Below, in pieces: positions 1 through 8,665 of a stretch of DNA of 30,901 nt. The DNA comes from Bacteroidetes bacterium UBA4009 (lineage in GTDB: Bacteria; Bacteroidota; Bacteroidia; NS11-12g; UBA9320). The stretch is taken from assembly GCA_002384205.1 (NCBI GenBank), contig DGBH01000006.1, positions 1,190 to 32,090 on the forward strand, written 5' to 3'. Position 1 is the first letter of the stretch. Each line of letters opens with the position of its first letter. The notes below the pieces were generated by a model. It was not told the DNA's origin and ran no database searches. It saw only the letters and a list, made by a program, of their open reading frames with translations. Position numbers and translations under genes: made by a program.

Positions 1-2
1 AT

Positions 3-1646
3 AAAGAAGAAGAACGTTCGGCCTTTAACCTAGAAAATACCGATAGTGAGATTCCATTTAGCTATAGTAAAGAGAACTTAGTTCAAAATATGGTTTCATT
101 AGACGAACAGGTAAAACTAGCTAGAGCTGAGGAAAAAAAGAGAGTACAAGAAGAGCGTCAAAAAAATCTGAAAATTAAAGAAGATTTACTCGTGCGCTTG
201 GAGCAATTAGTAAATCAAGACGAAACGCTGGAGAGTATCAATGAAGTAAAAGATATTCAGCGAGAATGGAAAACCATTCGTGTGTTACCTAAAGAGCTAA
301 TTAATGAATTATGGGATTCGTATAATGTCCTTCTTAATAGGTTTTATGATAATCATGGAATTAACATTGAATTAAAAGAACTCGATCGTCAGAAAAATCT
401 AAGTGCCAAAATAGAGCTTACCAAAAAAGTAGAAGAAGTATTAAACGAGGCTTCTTTGAAAAGAAGTTTTATTTTACTCAATAAATACCACGAAGAGTTT
501 AAAAATATAGGTCCTGTGCCTACCGAAAGTAGAGAACCTATCTGGCAAGCCTTTAAAACGGCTAGCGATTTGGTGTATGAGGCAAAACGACAGGTGTTTA
601 CCGATATGGAAACCGTAAAAGAAGCTAACCTTGCCAAAAAACAAATTTTAGCAGAGAAAGCTAATTTATTAAACGCTGTAGATCCACATTCTCCACAAGA
701 TTGGTCAGAAAAAACAAAGTCGTTTGAAAAACTTTTTGAAGAGTGGAAAAAAATAGGCCCTGTTCCTAAATCCAATAATGATGAGGTATGGATTCAATTT
801 AATGGCGTAAGAAATGATTTTTATACCAATCGTAAATTGCATTTTAAAACGCAAAATGATGCCAAGGGAGATAATCTAAAACTAAAGCACGCACTTTGCG
901 AAAAAGCAGAGTCGCTTAAAGATAGCACCGACTGGGCTAACACAACGAAACAAATTCTAGCGTTGCAAGACGATTGGAAAAAAATAGGCCCGGTTCCTGA
1001 AAAAGTAAACCAAGCCATTTGGCAACGATTCAGAGCGGCGTGTGATGTTTATTTCAATGCTAAAAATCAAGCCTTCGCAGGTAGAAAAGACGAAGAAAAT
1101 GCTAATTTACTTCAAAAACAAGCCTTGTTGACTTCCTTAGAAGCGCTGGCTACCAAAGATATTACACACAAAGAAGCCTTTGCTCAACTGAAAGAAATAA
1201 ACGCAGCATGGAAAGCAATCGGTTTTGTACCGCACAAATCTATCAAAGTAATAAGTAATGCCTATGAAGCAGCTAATAATGCAGTATATACCAAGTTTAG
1301 CTCTCAAATAGAAGCAGCCAAATCTGCCAATCTATCAGAGCATTTTAAACAATTGGGTAGCGGGCACCAAGGCACCAAAGGGCTGGATACCGAAGAACAA
1401 AACATTAAGCGTAAAATATCTTTACTCAATGAAGAAATTACGGGTATCGAAAACAACATGTCTTTCTTTGCCAAGTCAAAAACAGCAGAAAAAATGCTGA
1501 AAGAATTTGATCTAAAAATAAGCAAAGCACGCAAGCAAATAGATGGTCTTAAGTTAGAACTAAGCGCCTTAAGAATTACCAAAAAAGAAATGACCAATGC
1601 ACAGGCTGCTTCTAACGAAGATACGCTAGCACCAGCCGAATCATAA
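3..1646 (+). CDS. DUF349 repeat protein, 5' end outside the window
   Basis: The frame is open from the first bases of the window: 29 codons precede the first ATG at 90, so the true start is probably upstream and this entry is 5'-partial. The protein is highly charged and helical. It carries about five tandem DUF349 units, each marked by a W/F-K-x-I-G-x-V-P core (three units read KIGPVP or NIGPVP; the first reads TIRVLP and the last AIGFVP), followed by an aromatic-rich helix. The last 120 residues look like a coiled coil, with an S/A/E-rich tail. DUF349 proteins are widespread in Bacteroidota and their molecular role is not settled. No signal peptide or membrane segment is visible, so it is probably cytoplasmic. 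The next gene starts 10 bp after its stop, suggesting cotranscription. Confidence 0.9.
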   Translation, partial: KEEERSAFNLENTDSEIPFSYSKENLVQNMVSLDEQVKLARAEEKKRVQEERQKNLKIKEDLLVRLEQLVNQDETLESINEVKDIQREWKTIRVLPKELINELWDSYNVLLNRFYDNHGINIELKELDRQKNLSAKIELTKKVEEVLNEASLKRSFILLNKYHEEFKNIGPVPTESREPIWQAFKTASDLVYEAKRQVFTDMETVKEANLAKKQILAEKANLLNAVDPHSPQDWSEKTKSFEKLFEEWKKIGPVPKSNNDEVWIQFNGVRNDFYTNRKLHFKTQNDAKGDNLKLKHALCEKAESLKDSTDWANTTKQILALQDDWKKIGPVPEKVNQAIWQRFRAACDVYFNAKNQAFAGRKDEENANLLQKQALLTSLEALATKDITHKEAFAQLKEINAAWKAIGFVPHKSIKVISNAYEAANNAVYTKFSSQIEAAKSANLSEHFKQLGSGHQGTKGLDTEEQNIKRKISLLNEEITGIENNMSFFAKSKTAEKMLKEFDLKISKARKQIDGLKLELSALRITKKEMTNAQAASNEDTLAPAES

Positions 1647-1656
1647 TAGTGGATTG

Positions 1657-2442
1657 ATGGATGTAAGTTCCAAACCTTATTCCGTAATTCGCATAGCGAT
1701 AAACTATATACGCTACTACCTTACTTCGGATACGCGCCACGATGTGCACAGTCCTCTGGTGTATGATTTTATAGATCATGTACTAAAACCCGTCCACCCA
1801 ATTCACCTGCCGCTGGTAGAAGCACAGCGACAAGCACTGCGGGCATCCACACAACACATTTCGTTTATAGACTACGGCAAGCAAGGTGTCGTTAGCCAAA
1901 AAAAAATATCTACCATGGCTAAAAACGCGCTAAAGCCCAAGAAATACGCCCGTGTTTTGGCGAGTGCGGTGCGGTACTACCAAGCCAAGCAAACCTTAGA
2001 ATTAGGAACTTCATTGGGCATAACCTCCGCTTACCTCGCTTCTGCTTCACCCACCAGCCTCGTAACCATGGAAGGCGATCCGCAAGTGGCTGCTATCGCA
2101 AAGCAGGTATGGGAGCAACTGGGCCTGCACAACATATCAAGCATTATAGGCAATTTTGACAACACTTTATCGGAGTTGGGCAATACCCAGTTTGATATAA
2201 TCTACATAGACGGAAATCATCACTATGAACCTACCACCCGCTACTTTGAGCATTTGCAACAAAATGCCACGGCCAATACCCTTTTTATTTTTGATGACAT
2301 TCATTACTCGCCTGCAATGGAGCAAGCCTGGCAACACATTAAAGCATCTGATACATGCGGGGTAAGCATAGACTTATTTTTTTTAGGTTTTGTGTTTTTC
2401 AAACCTGTGTTGCAAAAACAACACTTTGTACTTCGGTATTAG
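1657..2442 (+). CDS. Class I SAM-dependent methyltransferase
   Basis: A 261-residue protein with a Rossmann-type methyltransferase fold. The SAM-binding loop ELGTSLG is at about residues 115-121. An acidic residue ending strand 2 follows (MEGD, about 138-141), then DIIYIDGNHHYEPT near 180-193 and IFDDIHYSP near 211-219, the layout of the O-methyltransferase / Methyltransf_24 group. The N-terminal HDVHSP motif (about 28-33) is typical of a Bacteroidota-specific subgroup. The substrate cannot be told from sequence. A TTG lies directly before the ATG at 1657; the ATG is preferred. The gene follows the DUF349 gene by 10 bp. Its base composition is somewhat more GC-rich than that gene's, with a run of CGC/CTG/GCC codons, which may only reflect codon-level variation. 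Confidence 0.88.
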   Translation: MDVSSKPYSVIRIAINYIRYYLTSDTRHDVHSPLVYDFIDHVLKPVHPIHLPLVEAQRQALRASTQHISFIDYGKQGVVSQKKISTMAKNALKPKKYARVLASAVRYYQAKQTLELGTSLGITSAYLASASPTSLVTMEGDPQVAAIAKQVWEQLGLHNISSIIGNFDNTLSELGNTQFDIIYIDGNHHYEPTTRYFEHLQQNATANTLFIFDDIHYSPAMEQAWQHIKASDTCGVSIDLFFLGFVFFKPVLQKQHFVLRY

Positions 2443-2542
2443 ACCAAATGACGGCTTGACCTAAAAAGTCGAAATAAAAAAAGCAATAACATATACTTTA
2501 CACCTAATGCGCTGCGTTAACCATAGAAATATCTCAAAATCT

Positions 2543-2779
2543 ATGATAAGACACCTTACTCAAAACAACTTACTCCTTTTAGCCTATAACGAATTGCCTC
2601 CTGAAGAGCACGTTCGGATGCTAGGTGAGGTTAGCGCTAATGAAGAATTATTGGAGGAGTACAACCAACTTTTAGAGGATATAGCAATTTTAAGCCCTAT
2701 CTCCTATTCTCCCCAGGCTACTTCGGTACAAATTATTTTAGAAGAATCGTGTTCTTCATCTTCACTGGAAATGATTTAG
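2543..2779 (+). CDS. Small anti-sigma-like hypothetical protein
   Basis: A small acidic protein of 78 residues if it starts at the ATG at 2543, or 90 residues from the in-frame ATG at 2507. The shorter form is preferred because the extra N-terminus looks non-conserved and the segment beginning IRHLTQNNLLLLAYNELPPEE resembles the start of zinc-finger anti-sigma proteins (L-T-x-x-x-L-x-x-Y-x-x-x-x-L-P-x-E-E). The Cys/His zinc ligands of that family are missing; cysteine appears only in a Ser-rich tail. No membrane segment follows, so it is not a complete transmembrane anti-sigma factor. Function is unknown. It sits alone, about 100 bp after the methyltransferase, with its 3' end facing the TonB operon. 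Confidence 0.6.
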   Translation: MIRHLTQNNLLLLAYNELPPEEHVRMLGEVSANEELLEEYNQLLEDIAILSPISYSPQATSVQIILEESCSSSSLEMI

Positions 2780-2849
2780 GCTGCGCTGCATTTAGGCGCT
2801 GTTTTATTTAATTAGGGGTGGTCATTAATTGTCGTCCTGATCTAACGAA

Positions 2850-2863
2850 ACAATAATTATTGT
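2850..2863. repeat. 14-bp perfect AT palindrome in a convergent intergenic region
   Basis: ACAATAATTATTGT is a perfect inverted repeat lying between the convergent 3' ends at 2779 and 2953. It has no GC-rich stem, so it is a poor intrinsic terminator; it could be a protein-binding site or chance in AT-rich sequence. The rest of the 173-bp gap shows nothing recognisable. Confidence 0.3.
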
Positions 2864-2952
2864 GGGATTTTATTTCTTATTTTAGTTGTTTCAAAGTATA
2901 GATATTTATTATCAATACTTGATTTGATATACTGGTAAAGCAGCAAACGAGC

Positions 2953-5283
2953 TTAAAAACTAAAACTAAACGATAAACTAGGAAGTATAGGTAGCTGATT
3001 CTCTCTTTTGTACGTCACCCGATTAAAGTAGAAGATATTGGCTCTATCGTACACATTGGTTACAGAAAATATAGCCGTTGCCTGATTAAAAACATTTTCC
3101 TTTTTCGTTTTAATCTTAAAGGTGCGTTTTACAGAAGCATCTAAACGATGGTAATATGGAAGTCTTCCTTTGTTTAAATCACCGTAGTATATACCTAAAC
3201 TACCATTGGCGGTAGTGTAATCTACAGTAGCTCCATCGCTAAAATTTTGCAATTCGTAAAATCCTTGTGTTAGCGTAAACGGGAAGCCTGAACCAAAATT
3301 CCATCTCAAATTGGCGTTCCAATGCAAGTCTTTACCAAAGTCATACGAGTTTACGATATTAATATTATGTCGTCTGTCAAAGTGCGGTTGGTACTTTATT
3401 AACTCTTCATGTTCGTAATATCTATTTACGATGTTGTACGAGTATACCGTCCATACATACCATTGTTTGTTTTCTAACTTATAGGTTATGTCAAATCCGT
3501 AGGCCTCCCCTTTTTCAACAATGTAGTCTTCACGCAAGTACGAAGGTCTAATTTGGTTCTCTGGCGTATTATCAAAAATCTTATCTCGATTGATATTAGT
3601 TAATTGATTAAACTGTTTTATGTAGCCTTCAATGTTTATTTCTGAAATAGCATTCACGTCATATTCAAACCCTGCTACGGCATGTCGTGCTTTTTGTAAG
3701 CTCGATTCCACAGGCTTACCCAGAAAGGTTTTAGGCAAGTCTTCGGGGCCGCTTAAAAATCCGTAAAATAGATTTACCACATCTCTATCACTTACGGCAC
3801 TCATCAAATTTTGAGAGTATAGACCTGTGGATGCCTTAAAACGCCAACGGGTATTGAAATTGTATTTCATGCGAATTCTAGGCTCAAAACGTGTTTCGGC
3901 TAAGGTAGAGTAACGTTGAATTCTGATACCACTTTCGAGTAATAATTTCTTATTGAAATTTTTAAGGTAATTGGCAAATGCACTTATTTCGCTGGTGTTT
4001 TGCAGTTGGCTAATGCGTCTTCCTAAGGTATTGTATATTTCAAAATTGGTTTGAAACCCGTTCATTTCTACACCATATTTCAAATGATCATACTCAGATA
4101 AAAATCGAGAGAAGGTCAGATTTACATTAAACCCATTTATGCCTGATTTACGTGGCTTATTGTCTTGTTCTTCTTGTTGTATAAGATAATTACTATAGGT
4201 TACTCCACCGTCTATAAGTGTTTTGCTGTTATTTGGTACGAGTAAAAACTTTGTCCCTAATCCTCTTGATTTCCAATTATAGGATGAGCTGTTTTCAAAA
4301 TCTACTTTGTCCGAAAAATCAAAACCAAATACGTGAAAATTACTCCCTGTAGACGCATTAAACGAAAGTTTACCATAGAAATCACTAAACGAGTAAGGTA
4401 ATTTTCCATCGTTTATGTAGGGGTAGATTACTGGAGCAGATTGATCAAGATATGAGTTTTTGTAAGATAGAATAAAGCTGGTACTGTTTTTACCTACTTC
4501 ATATTTTTTGAGCGGACCTTCAAGCATTATTTTAGAATTAAACGGGCTGCTATTTACCTTACCATGCAGACCTGTTTTGCTTCCATCTTTGGTTTTAACA
4601 TCTACTATGGCCGATACTCTTCCGCCATATTCAGCACTAAATCCTGCAGAATAAACATCCACTGACTTTAAAATATCACTATCAAAAACCGAAAATAGAC
4701 CGATACTATGAAACGGGTTATACACGGTTAATCCATCCAATAATACTTTATTCATTACCGGTGAACCACCTCTAATATAGAGCTGTCCGCCTTGATCGCC
4801 GGAAAAAACAACTCCTGGTAATACTTGTAAATATTGCACCAGATCGGGCTCACCTCCTACGGATGGGATACGCGTTAGTTGTATTGGCTTAATCGTGGTT
4901 TTTGAAATATTAATCTCTTTACTTTTTCTTAATTTTTCGGCAGAAACGCTTACAGAACCTAGTTCTTGGCCACCGCTTAAGATGATGTAAAAATTTTGTG
5001 TGGTAATTTGACCGTTTTTAAAGCTTACCTCTAGTTCGCTAGGATCAGCGCCTATGTAAGTTGCCACCACAGTAAAGCTACCTTCATTTAAATTAGGGAT
5101 GTTGTAAAATCCTCGCTCGTCTGAATAGGCACCTTGATTATTTCCCTTGAGTTTTACAATAGCACCACTTAGAGGATTTCCTGATTGTGCGTCTAATACG
5201 AATCCCCTCAAAACTCCAGATTGTGCTTGAGCAAGGCTAAAAAAAGCCAATAGCAATCCAAGTAAAATTCCCTTTTTTCTCAT
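2953..5283 (-). CDS. TonB-dependent receptor with carboxypeptidase-regulatory-like domain
   Basis: An outer-membrane TonB-dependent receptor of 776 residues, counted from the ATG at 5283. That start gives a canonical signal peptide (MRKKG then a hydrophobic core ending in AQA). An earlier in-frame ATG at 5340 would add 19 residues before it. After the signal peptide comes a CarboxypepD_reg-like beta domain (GFVLDAQSGNPLSGAIVKLKG), then the plug domain (GEPDLVQYLQVLPGV, LYIRGGSP, LLDGLTVYNP, SAEYGGRVSA), then the 22-strand barrel ending in a terminal Phe, as needed for barrel assembly. The family imports siderophores, cofactors, peptides or glycans with TonB-ExbBD energy; the ligand is unknown here. 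It is the last gene of the TonB receptor / DUF4249 / TonB receptor operon. Confidence 0.93.
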   Translation of the reverse strand: MRKKGILLGLLLAFFSLAQAQSGVLRGFVLDAQSGNPLSGAIVKLKGNNQGAYSDERGFYNIPNLNEGSFTVVATYIGADPSELEVSFKNGQITTQNFYIILSGGQELGSVSVSAEKLRKSKEINISKTTIKPIQLTRIPSVGGEPDLVQYLQVLPGVVFSGDQGGQLYIRGGSPVMNKVLLDGLTVYNPFHSIGLFSVFDSDILKSVDVYSAGFSAEYGGRVSAIVDVKTKDGSKTGLHGKVNSSPFNSKIMLEGPLKKYEVGKNSTSFILSYKNSYLDQSAPVIYPYINDGKLPYSFSDFYGKLSFNASTGSNFHVFGFDFSDKVDFENSSSYNWKSRGLGTKFLLVPNNSKTLIDGGVTYSNYLIQQEEQDNKPRKSGINGFNVNLTFSRFLSEYDHLKYGVEMNGFQTNFEIYNTLGRRISQLQNTSEISAFANYLKNFNKKLLLESGIRIQRYSTLAETRFEPRIRMKYNFNTRWRFKASTGLYSQNLMSAVSDRDVVNLFYGFLSGPEDLPKTFLGKPVESSLQKARHAVAGFEYDVNAISEINIEGYIKQFNQLTNINRDKIFDNTPENQIRPSYLREDYIVEKGEAYGFDITYKLENKQWYVWTVYSYNIVNRYYEHEELIKYQPHFDRRHNINIVNSYDFGKDLHWNANLRWNFGSGFPFTLTQGFYELQNFSDGATVDYTTANGSLGIYYGDLNKGRLPYYHRLDASVKRTFKIKTKKENVFNQATAIFSVTNVYDRANIFYFNRVTYKRENQLPILPSLSFSFSF

Positions 5284-5352
5284 TAATAAAATGTGCTTAA
5301 TCTGGATAATAAAATTATGTTGAACAGTCTTCGTTTTCAAAAGTACGTGGTT

Positions 5353-6261
5353 TTATTTTAAAATTACGTCTTCCTTTGATTGTGTCCCTATAATTCCTAA
5401 CCCTCCGTCTATGTTGCTATGTATAACAACCGCATTATTGTATCCTCCTTGAAAATTAATTTCTTTAGCGTCTTGAGCTCGCTGGAGCGATTTGTAGTAG
5501 AGAAACAAGTCTTCTGATATACTGGATAGGGTTATTTTGTATTTATCTCCCAAATTATTAATTACATAGCCAAGAGGTACATTCATAGTAATTTTTTTTG
5601 ATTTACCATTAAATAAGTCGTCTGAAAACAGTATTCCACCGTCATTTTGAACAATGGAGTTATACCCAGCTAAGGATGGATCTGTTCGAGGAACGGTTAG
5701 AGGTACCCAATTAGAAATGGAGTTATTGAAATAATACAGATTGATTTTATAGTAATTGTTTACCCCACTTACGTCTTTAAAACTTACGGCTAATTTATCG
5801 GCGGGATTACCCGATGTATCTAATCCACCTGCAATGCTGAGCGTGCCCGTAGGATCTATAGTCTCAGGAAAACGAATCAGTGATCCTACTGAGGGATAAG
5901 AAGGATGCTTGATGTTTAATTGAACCGCAGTGCCTGGTATAAATGATTTGGATGTAACGTAATGCTCCGAAGCAGCATTGTAAAGCAAGCTTCCTTTAGA
6001 TCCGTCGTTTGCTACGTATTCTACTGTGGCATCCTTTAACAATTTGGGGAGTTCGCTATCTATTGAGCCTTCGCTAGTAGTGATTTCTAGCGATACAGGC
6101 ATACCTGCTACCCAAATATTATCAAAGTCGGTGTTTACCGTGATTTTAGGGGTATAGTTTAGTAGTATATCTGGTTTTACGGTATCAGACAAGCAACTCG
6201 TTAGGAGGGTAATCGTTAGTAAGATAATCGTGTTGATTTGTTTTACATTCATACGTTTCAT
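5353..6261 (-). CDS. DUF4249 family outer-membrane lipoprotein
   Basis: A 302-residue protein with a lipoprotein signal: the hydrophobic segment ends in a lipobox LTSC with the Cys at residue 23. The following segment (ITVNTDFDNIWVAGMPVSLEITTS) matches the immunoglobulin-like start of DUF4249 proteins, which in Bacteroidota are encoded next to TonB-dependent receptors and are presumed to be accessory surface lipoproteins for them. The later part holds the NYYKINLYYF and NGKSKKITMNV type strands usual for the family. It starts 6 bp after the upstream receptor's stop, with an alternative ATG at 6252. The downstream receptor begins 12 to 69 bp beyond its own stop, depending on start choice. The three genes therefore look like one transcript. 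Confidence 0.85.
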   Translation of the reverse strand: MKRMNVKQINTIILLTITLLTSCLSDTVKPDILLNYTPKITVNTDFDNIWVAGMPVSLEITTSEGSIDSELPKLLKDATVEYVANDGSKGSLLYNAASEHYVTSKSFIPGTAVQLNIKHPSYPSVGSLIRFPETIDPTGTLSIAGGLDTSGNPADKLAVSFKDVSGVNNYYKINLYYFNNSISNWVPLTVPRTDPSLAGYNSIVQNDGGILFSDDLFNGKSKKITMNVPLGYVINNLGDKYKITLSSISEDLFLYYKSLQRAQDAKEINFQGGYNNAVVIHSNIDGGLGIIGTQSKEDVILK

Positions 6262-6267
6262 GTTCTT

Positions 6268-8559
6268 TTAAAATTTAATGATATACGATACGCCTGGAAC
6301 AAAAGCGAGGTAATTTCTATTGATAACCAACTCGGTGTAACTGGCGTTGGCAAAATCAGCATTCACATAAAGCGGATTTCTATTGGATAAGACATTGTAG
6401 ACAAAGAATCGCCATTCTGAGCTTAACGACGAGTTGATGTTTTTGCGTCCTGCACTAATATCTAATCGCTGATAAAGAGGACTTCTATAATTATTTAAGC
6501 TATTATATTCTAACTGCAATTGTCCATTGATATCTCTAAATTTACCAATGGGCAGGGTAAACAACTGACCGCTTCCTACAAGGTAATTAAAGCTGAAATT
6601 CCAGATGGAGTATTCGTTAGTGTAGTTGCCGTATACTTTCAACATGTGTGGTCTGTCAAACGTAAATAAGAATTCGTTGGCGTATAAATCAGGAAATGTT
6701 CTTACGGATTTACTGTAAGCATAACTTACCCATCCCGTAAAATCACCTTTGCTTTTTTGAAACATACATTCAAGACCGTAAGATTTACCGCTGCCTTGCA
6801 CTACGCTACTTCTCCAATCTTTTTCGGGATTTGAAGCGTCGTTTAAATTAGAAACTGCAGATAGATTTTGCATGTTTTTGTAATAGGCATTCAAAGTTCC
6901 GCTGAATTGTCTGCCTAATTTTCGCTCGTATCCTATTTCTACAATATCGGAATTTTGTGGCAGAATTTCGCCAGTGGCGGGTACCCATATATTATCAGGA
7001 CTTCCAGACCTTCCAAGATTTAGCTGATTTACAAATTGATTATGTCGGTTATATGCCGCTTTGAATACGTCATTATTCTTTAGAAAATAGGTTAAATGAA
7101 ATCTGGGCTCTGCAACCAATTGGGTGTATCCACCGTATGAATAAATAGTTGCCCTTAATCCACCATCTAGTGTGGTATTTTTACTAAAAACCAATTTGTC
7201 TTCTGCATAAAAACTACTCTCTATGCTGGTTTCATAATTGGGATTACCGACGATAGTATCAATATCAATTTGATTGGGATAATTTTTAGAGATCAAGTTA
7301 TTAGCCCCTAGCAGGAATTGTCTGAAGGTGTTTTGCCATCCAAAACTTAAGTGATGCTCATTAGAATAGGCATATTCCCAATCTGTTTTTAACCCAATGT
7401 CTCTGATACCTCGTTGTAATTTTTCTTCAACTAAGGGATTCTCCAAAAGGTTAAAATCATATGTTTCTTGACTGTAGTCGTTCTTGTTTTTATAACTGGA
7501 GTAATGAATAGAATGTACTCTTTTAAGCTGACTGGTAACTTGTTCTGTATAATTAACTGACGCAAGTACATTATACCATTTTTGTGTAATACCATAAGTT
7601 ATGGGGATGTTACCATTCGCTGTGTCGGTCGTTTGTAAAGAAACAAAATACAAATCCCTTGTATTCATAAAACTAAAATCTAGTTTGTCACCATTTTTTA
7701 AATATTTACCATAACCTATTTGATAATCGTAAATATTAGCATTTACACTTTGTTGTCTGGATTCAGCGGGAATAAGCAAATCTATCCACGAACGGCGGGC
7801 GGACAATGTAAAGTAGCTCAAATCTTTTTTAATGCTTTCGATATAAATACCGGCGTTGATTGGGGTTATTTCAAGTTCACCTTTTACACCACTATAATTA
7901 CCTGTTTTGCTACTTTCTAATGAAATAGTGGAAGAAAGTCTTCCGCCATATTTAGCTGAAGAGATACCACGTGATATACCCGTATTTGCAATACTACGTT
8001 GATGAAAAACCGATGAAAGCCCAAAAATATGATTCGAATTATAAATGGGTGTTCCATTGTAGAGCATTAAATTTTGATCTACCTCACCACCACGCACAAA
8101 CAGATTACTGTATCCCTCTGAGCCTTGTTCTATACCGGGAAGCATTTGCAGCTGCCTATTGATATCTGATTCTCCTAGAAAATAAGTCATATTTTCTAGG
8201 TTCTTATTCTTGTTTTTGTTCTTAAAGTCTAAAAAACCTACCATAAATCCCATATGATAGGGATTGGTGTTTTCTTTTGCAGACATAAAAACCGTAGTAT
8301 ATTTATCGTAAGGAAGTGCTAAGCGCAAGGTATCGTAACCGGAAGTTGTAAAAGTCAACTTGCTATCACTTTCAAAATAGTTTAGCACAAACTCACCTTG
8401 ATCGTTCGTATAACATACGTTTCCGGTTTCGGGTTCTTGTACTTTAACAAAGGGTATGGGATTTTCATCCTGATCCACCACCTTACCTCGCGTATTTTTT
8501 TGAGCTAAGGCACTAAAAACTAAGGTGTTTAGGAATATTAAAAGATAAAAAAAACGCAT
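6268..8559 (-). CDS. TonB-dependent receptor, first gene of the uptake operon
   Basis: A 763-residue outer-membrane receptor. The ATG at 8559 is preferred over a TTG two codons earlier, because it gives a compact signal peptide (MRFFYLLIF to SALAQ). An N-terminal carboxypeptidase-regulatory-like domain (RGKVVDQDENPIPFVKV) is followed by a short Lys-Asn repeat (KNKNKNKN, about residue 112 onward). Then come the plug (INRQLQMLPGIEQGSEG, LFVRGGEVDQNLMLYNGTPIYN, SSAKYGGRLSS) and a barrel ending in Phe. The two receptors share architecture but differ widely in sequence, so they probably form a heteromeric or sequential system rather than a recent duplication. The ligand is unknown. It is divergent from the pafA gene across about 100 bp. 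Confidence 0.92.
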   Translation of the reverse strand: MRFFYLLIFLNTLVFSALAQKNTRGKVVDQDENPIPFVKVQEPETGNVCYTNDQGEFVLNYFESDSKLTFTTSGYDTLRLALPYDKYTTVFMSAKENTNPYHMGFMVGFLDFKNKNKNKNLENMTYFLGESDINRQLQMLPGIEQGSEGYSNLFVRGGEVDQNLMLYNGTPIYNSNHIFGLSSVFHQRSIANTGISRGISSAKYGGRLSSTISLESSKTGNYSGVKGELEITPINAGIYIESIKKDLSYFTLSARRSWIDLLIPAESRQQSVNANIYDYQIGYGKYLKNGDKLDFSFMNTRDLYFVSLQTTDTANGNIPITYGITQKWYNVLASVNYTEQVTSQLKRVHSIHYSSYKNKNDYSQETYDFNLLENPLVEEKLQRGIRDIGLKTDWEYAYSNEHHLSFGWQNTFRQFLLGANNLISKNYPNQIDIDTIVGNPNYETSIESSFYAEDKLVFSKNTTLDGGLRATIYSYGGYTQLVAEPRFHLTYFLKNNDVFKAAYNRHNQFVNQLNLGRSGSPDNIWVPATGEILPQNSDIVEIGYERKLGRQFSGTLNAYYKNMQNLSAVSNLNDASNPEKDWRSSVVQGSGKSYGLECMFQKSKGDFTGWVSYAYSKSVRTFPDLYANEFLFTFDRPHMLKVYGNYTNEYSIWNFSFNYLVGSGQLFTLPIGKFRDINGQLQLEYNSLNNYRSPLYQRLDISAGRKNINSSLSSEWRFFVYNVLSNRNPLYVNADFANASYTELVINRNYLAFVPGVSYIIKF

Positions 8560-8603
8560 TCGCAAATATGCTCTGTATTATCAGTTTTTACAAGGTGCAT
8601 TTT

Positions 8604-8615
8604 ATAAACGTTTAT
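8604..8615. promoter_or_regulatory. 12-bp palindrome between divergent genes
   Basis: ATAAACGTTTAT is a perfect palindrome lying 45 bp upstream of the TonB receptor start and 51 bp upstream of the pafA start. Its near-central place in a 106-bp divergent promoter region suits an operator acting on both genes, but no known regulator motif is recognised and chance is possible. Confidence 0.25.
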
Positions 8616-8665
8616 TTTTATATAGAATTTACATTAAAGTGAGATTTGCATGCTTAATTCGCATC

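Noticed and set aside
389..1597. Minus-strand reading frames opposite the DUF349 gene
   Set aside because: They are antisense to the repeats, with Ser/Cys/Phe-rich low-complexity products and no family motifs; shadows of the real gene.
2779..2830. Possible terminator after the small anti-sigma-like gene (GCGC ... GCGC before a T-rich run)
   Set aside because: The stem is only four base pairs with a nine-base loop and the T run is interrupted, too weak to call.
2910..2935. Inverted repeat TATCAA / TTGATA downstream of the TonB receptor
   Set aside because: A six-base AT-only stem with no U tract; expected by chance in this AT-rich gap.
8563..8593. TTG-N20-CATATTTG promoter-like pair on the minus strand before the first TonB receptor
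   Set aside because: The -7 element would sit almost on the start codon, leaving no leader, and only seven of eight consensus bases match.
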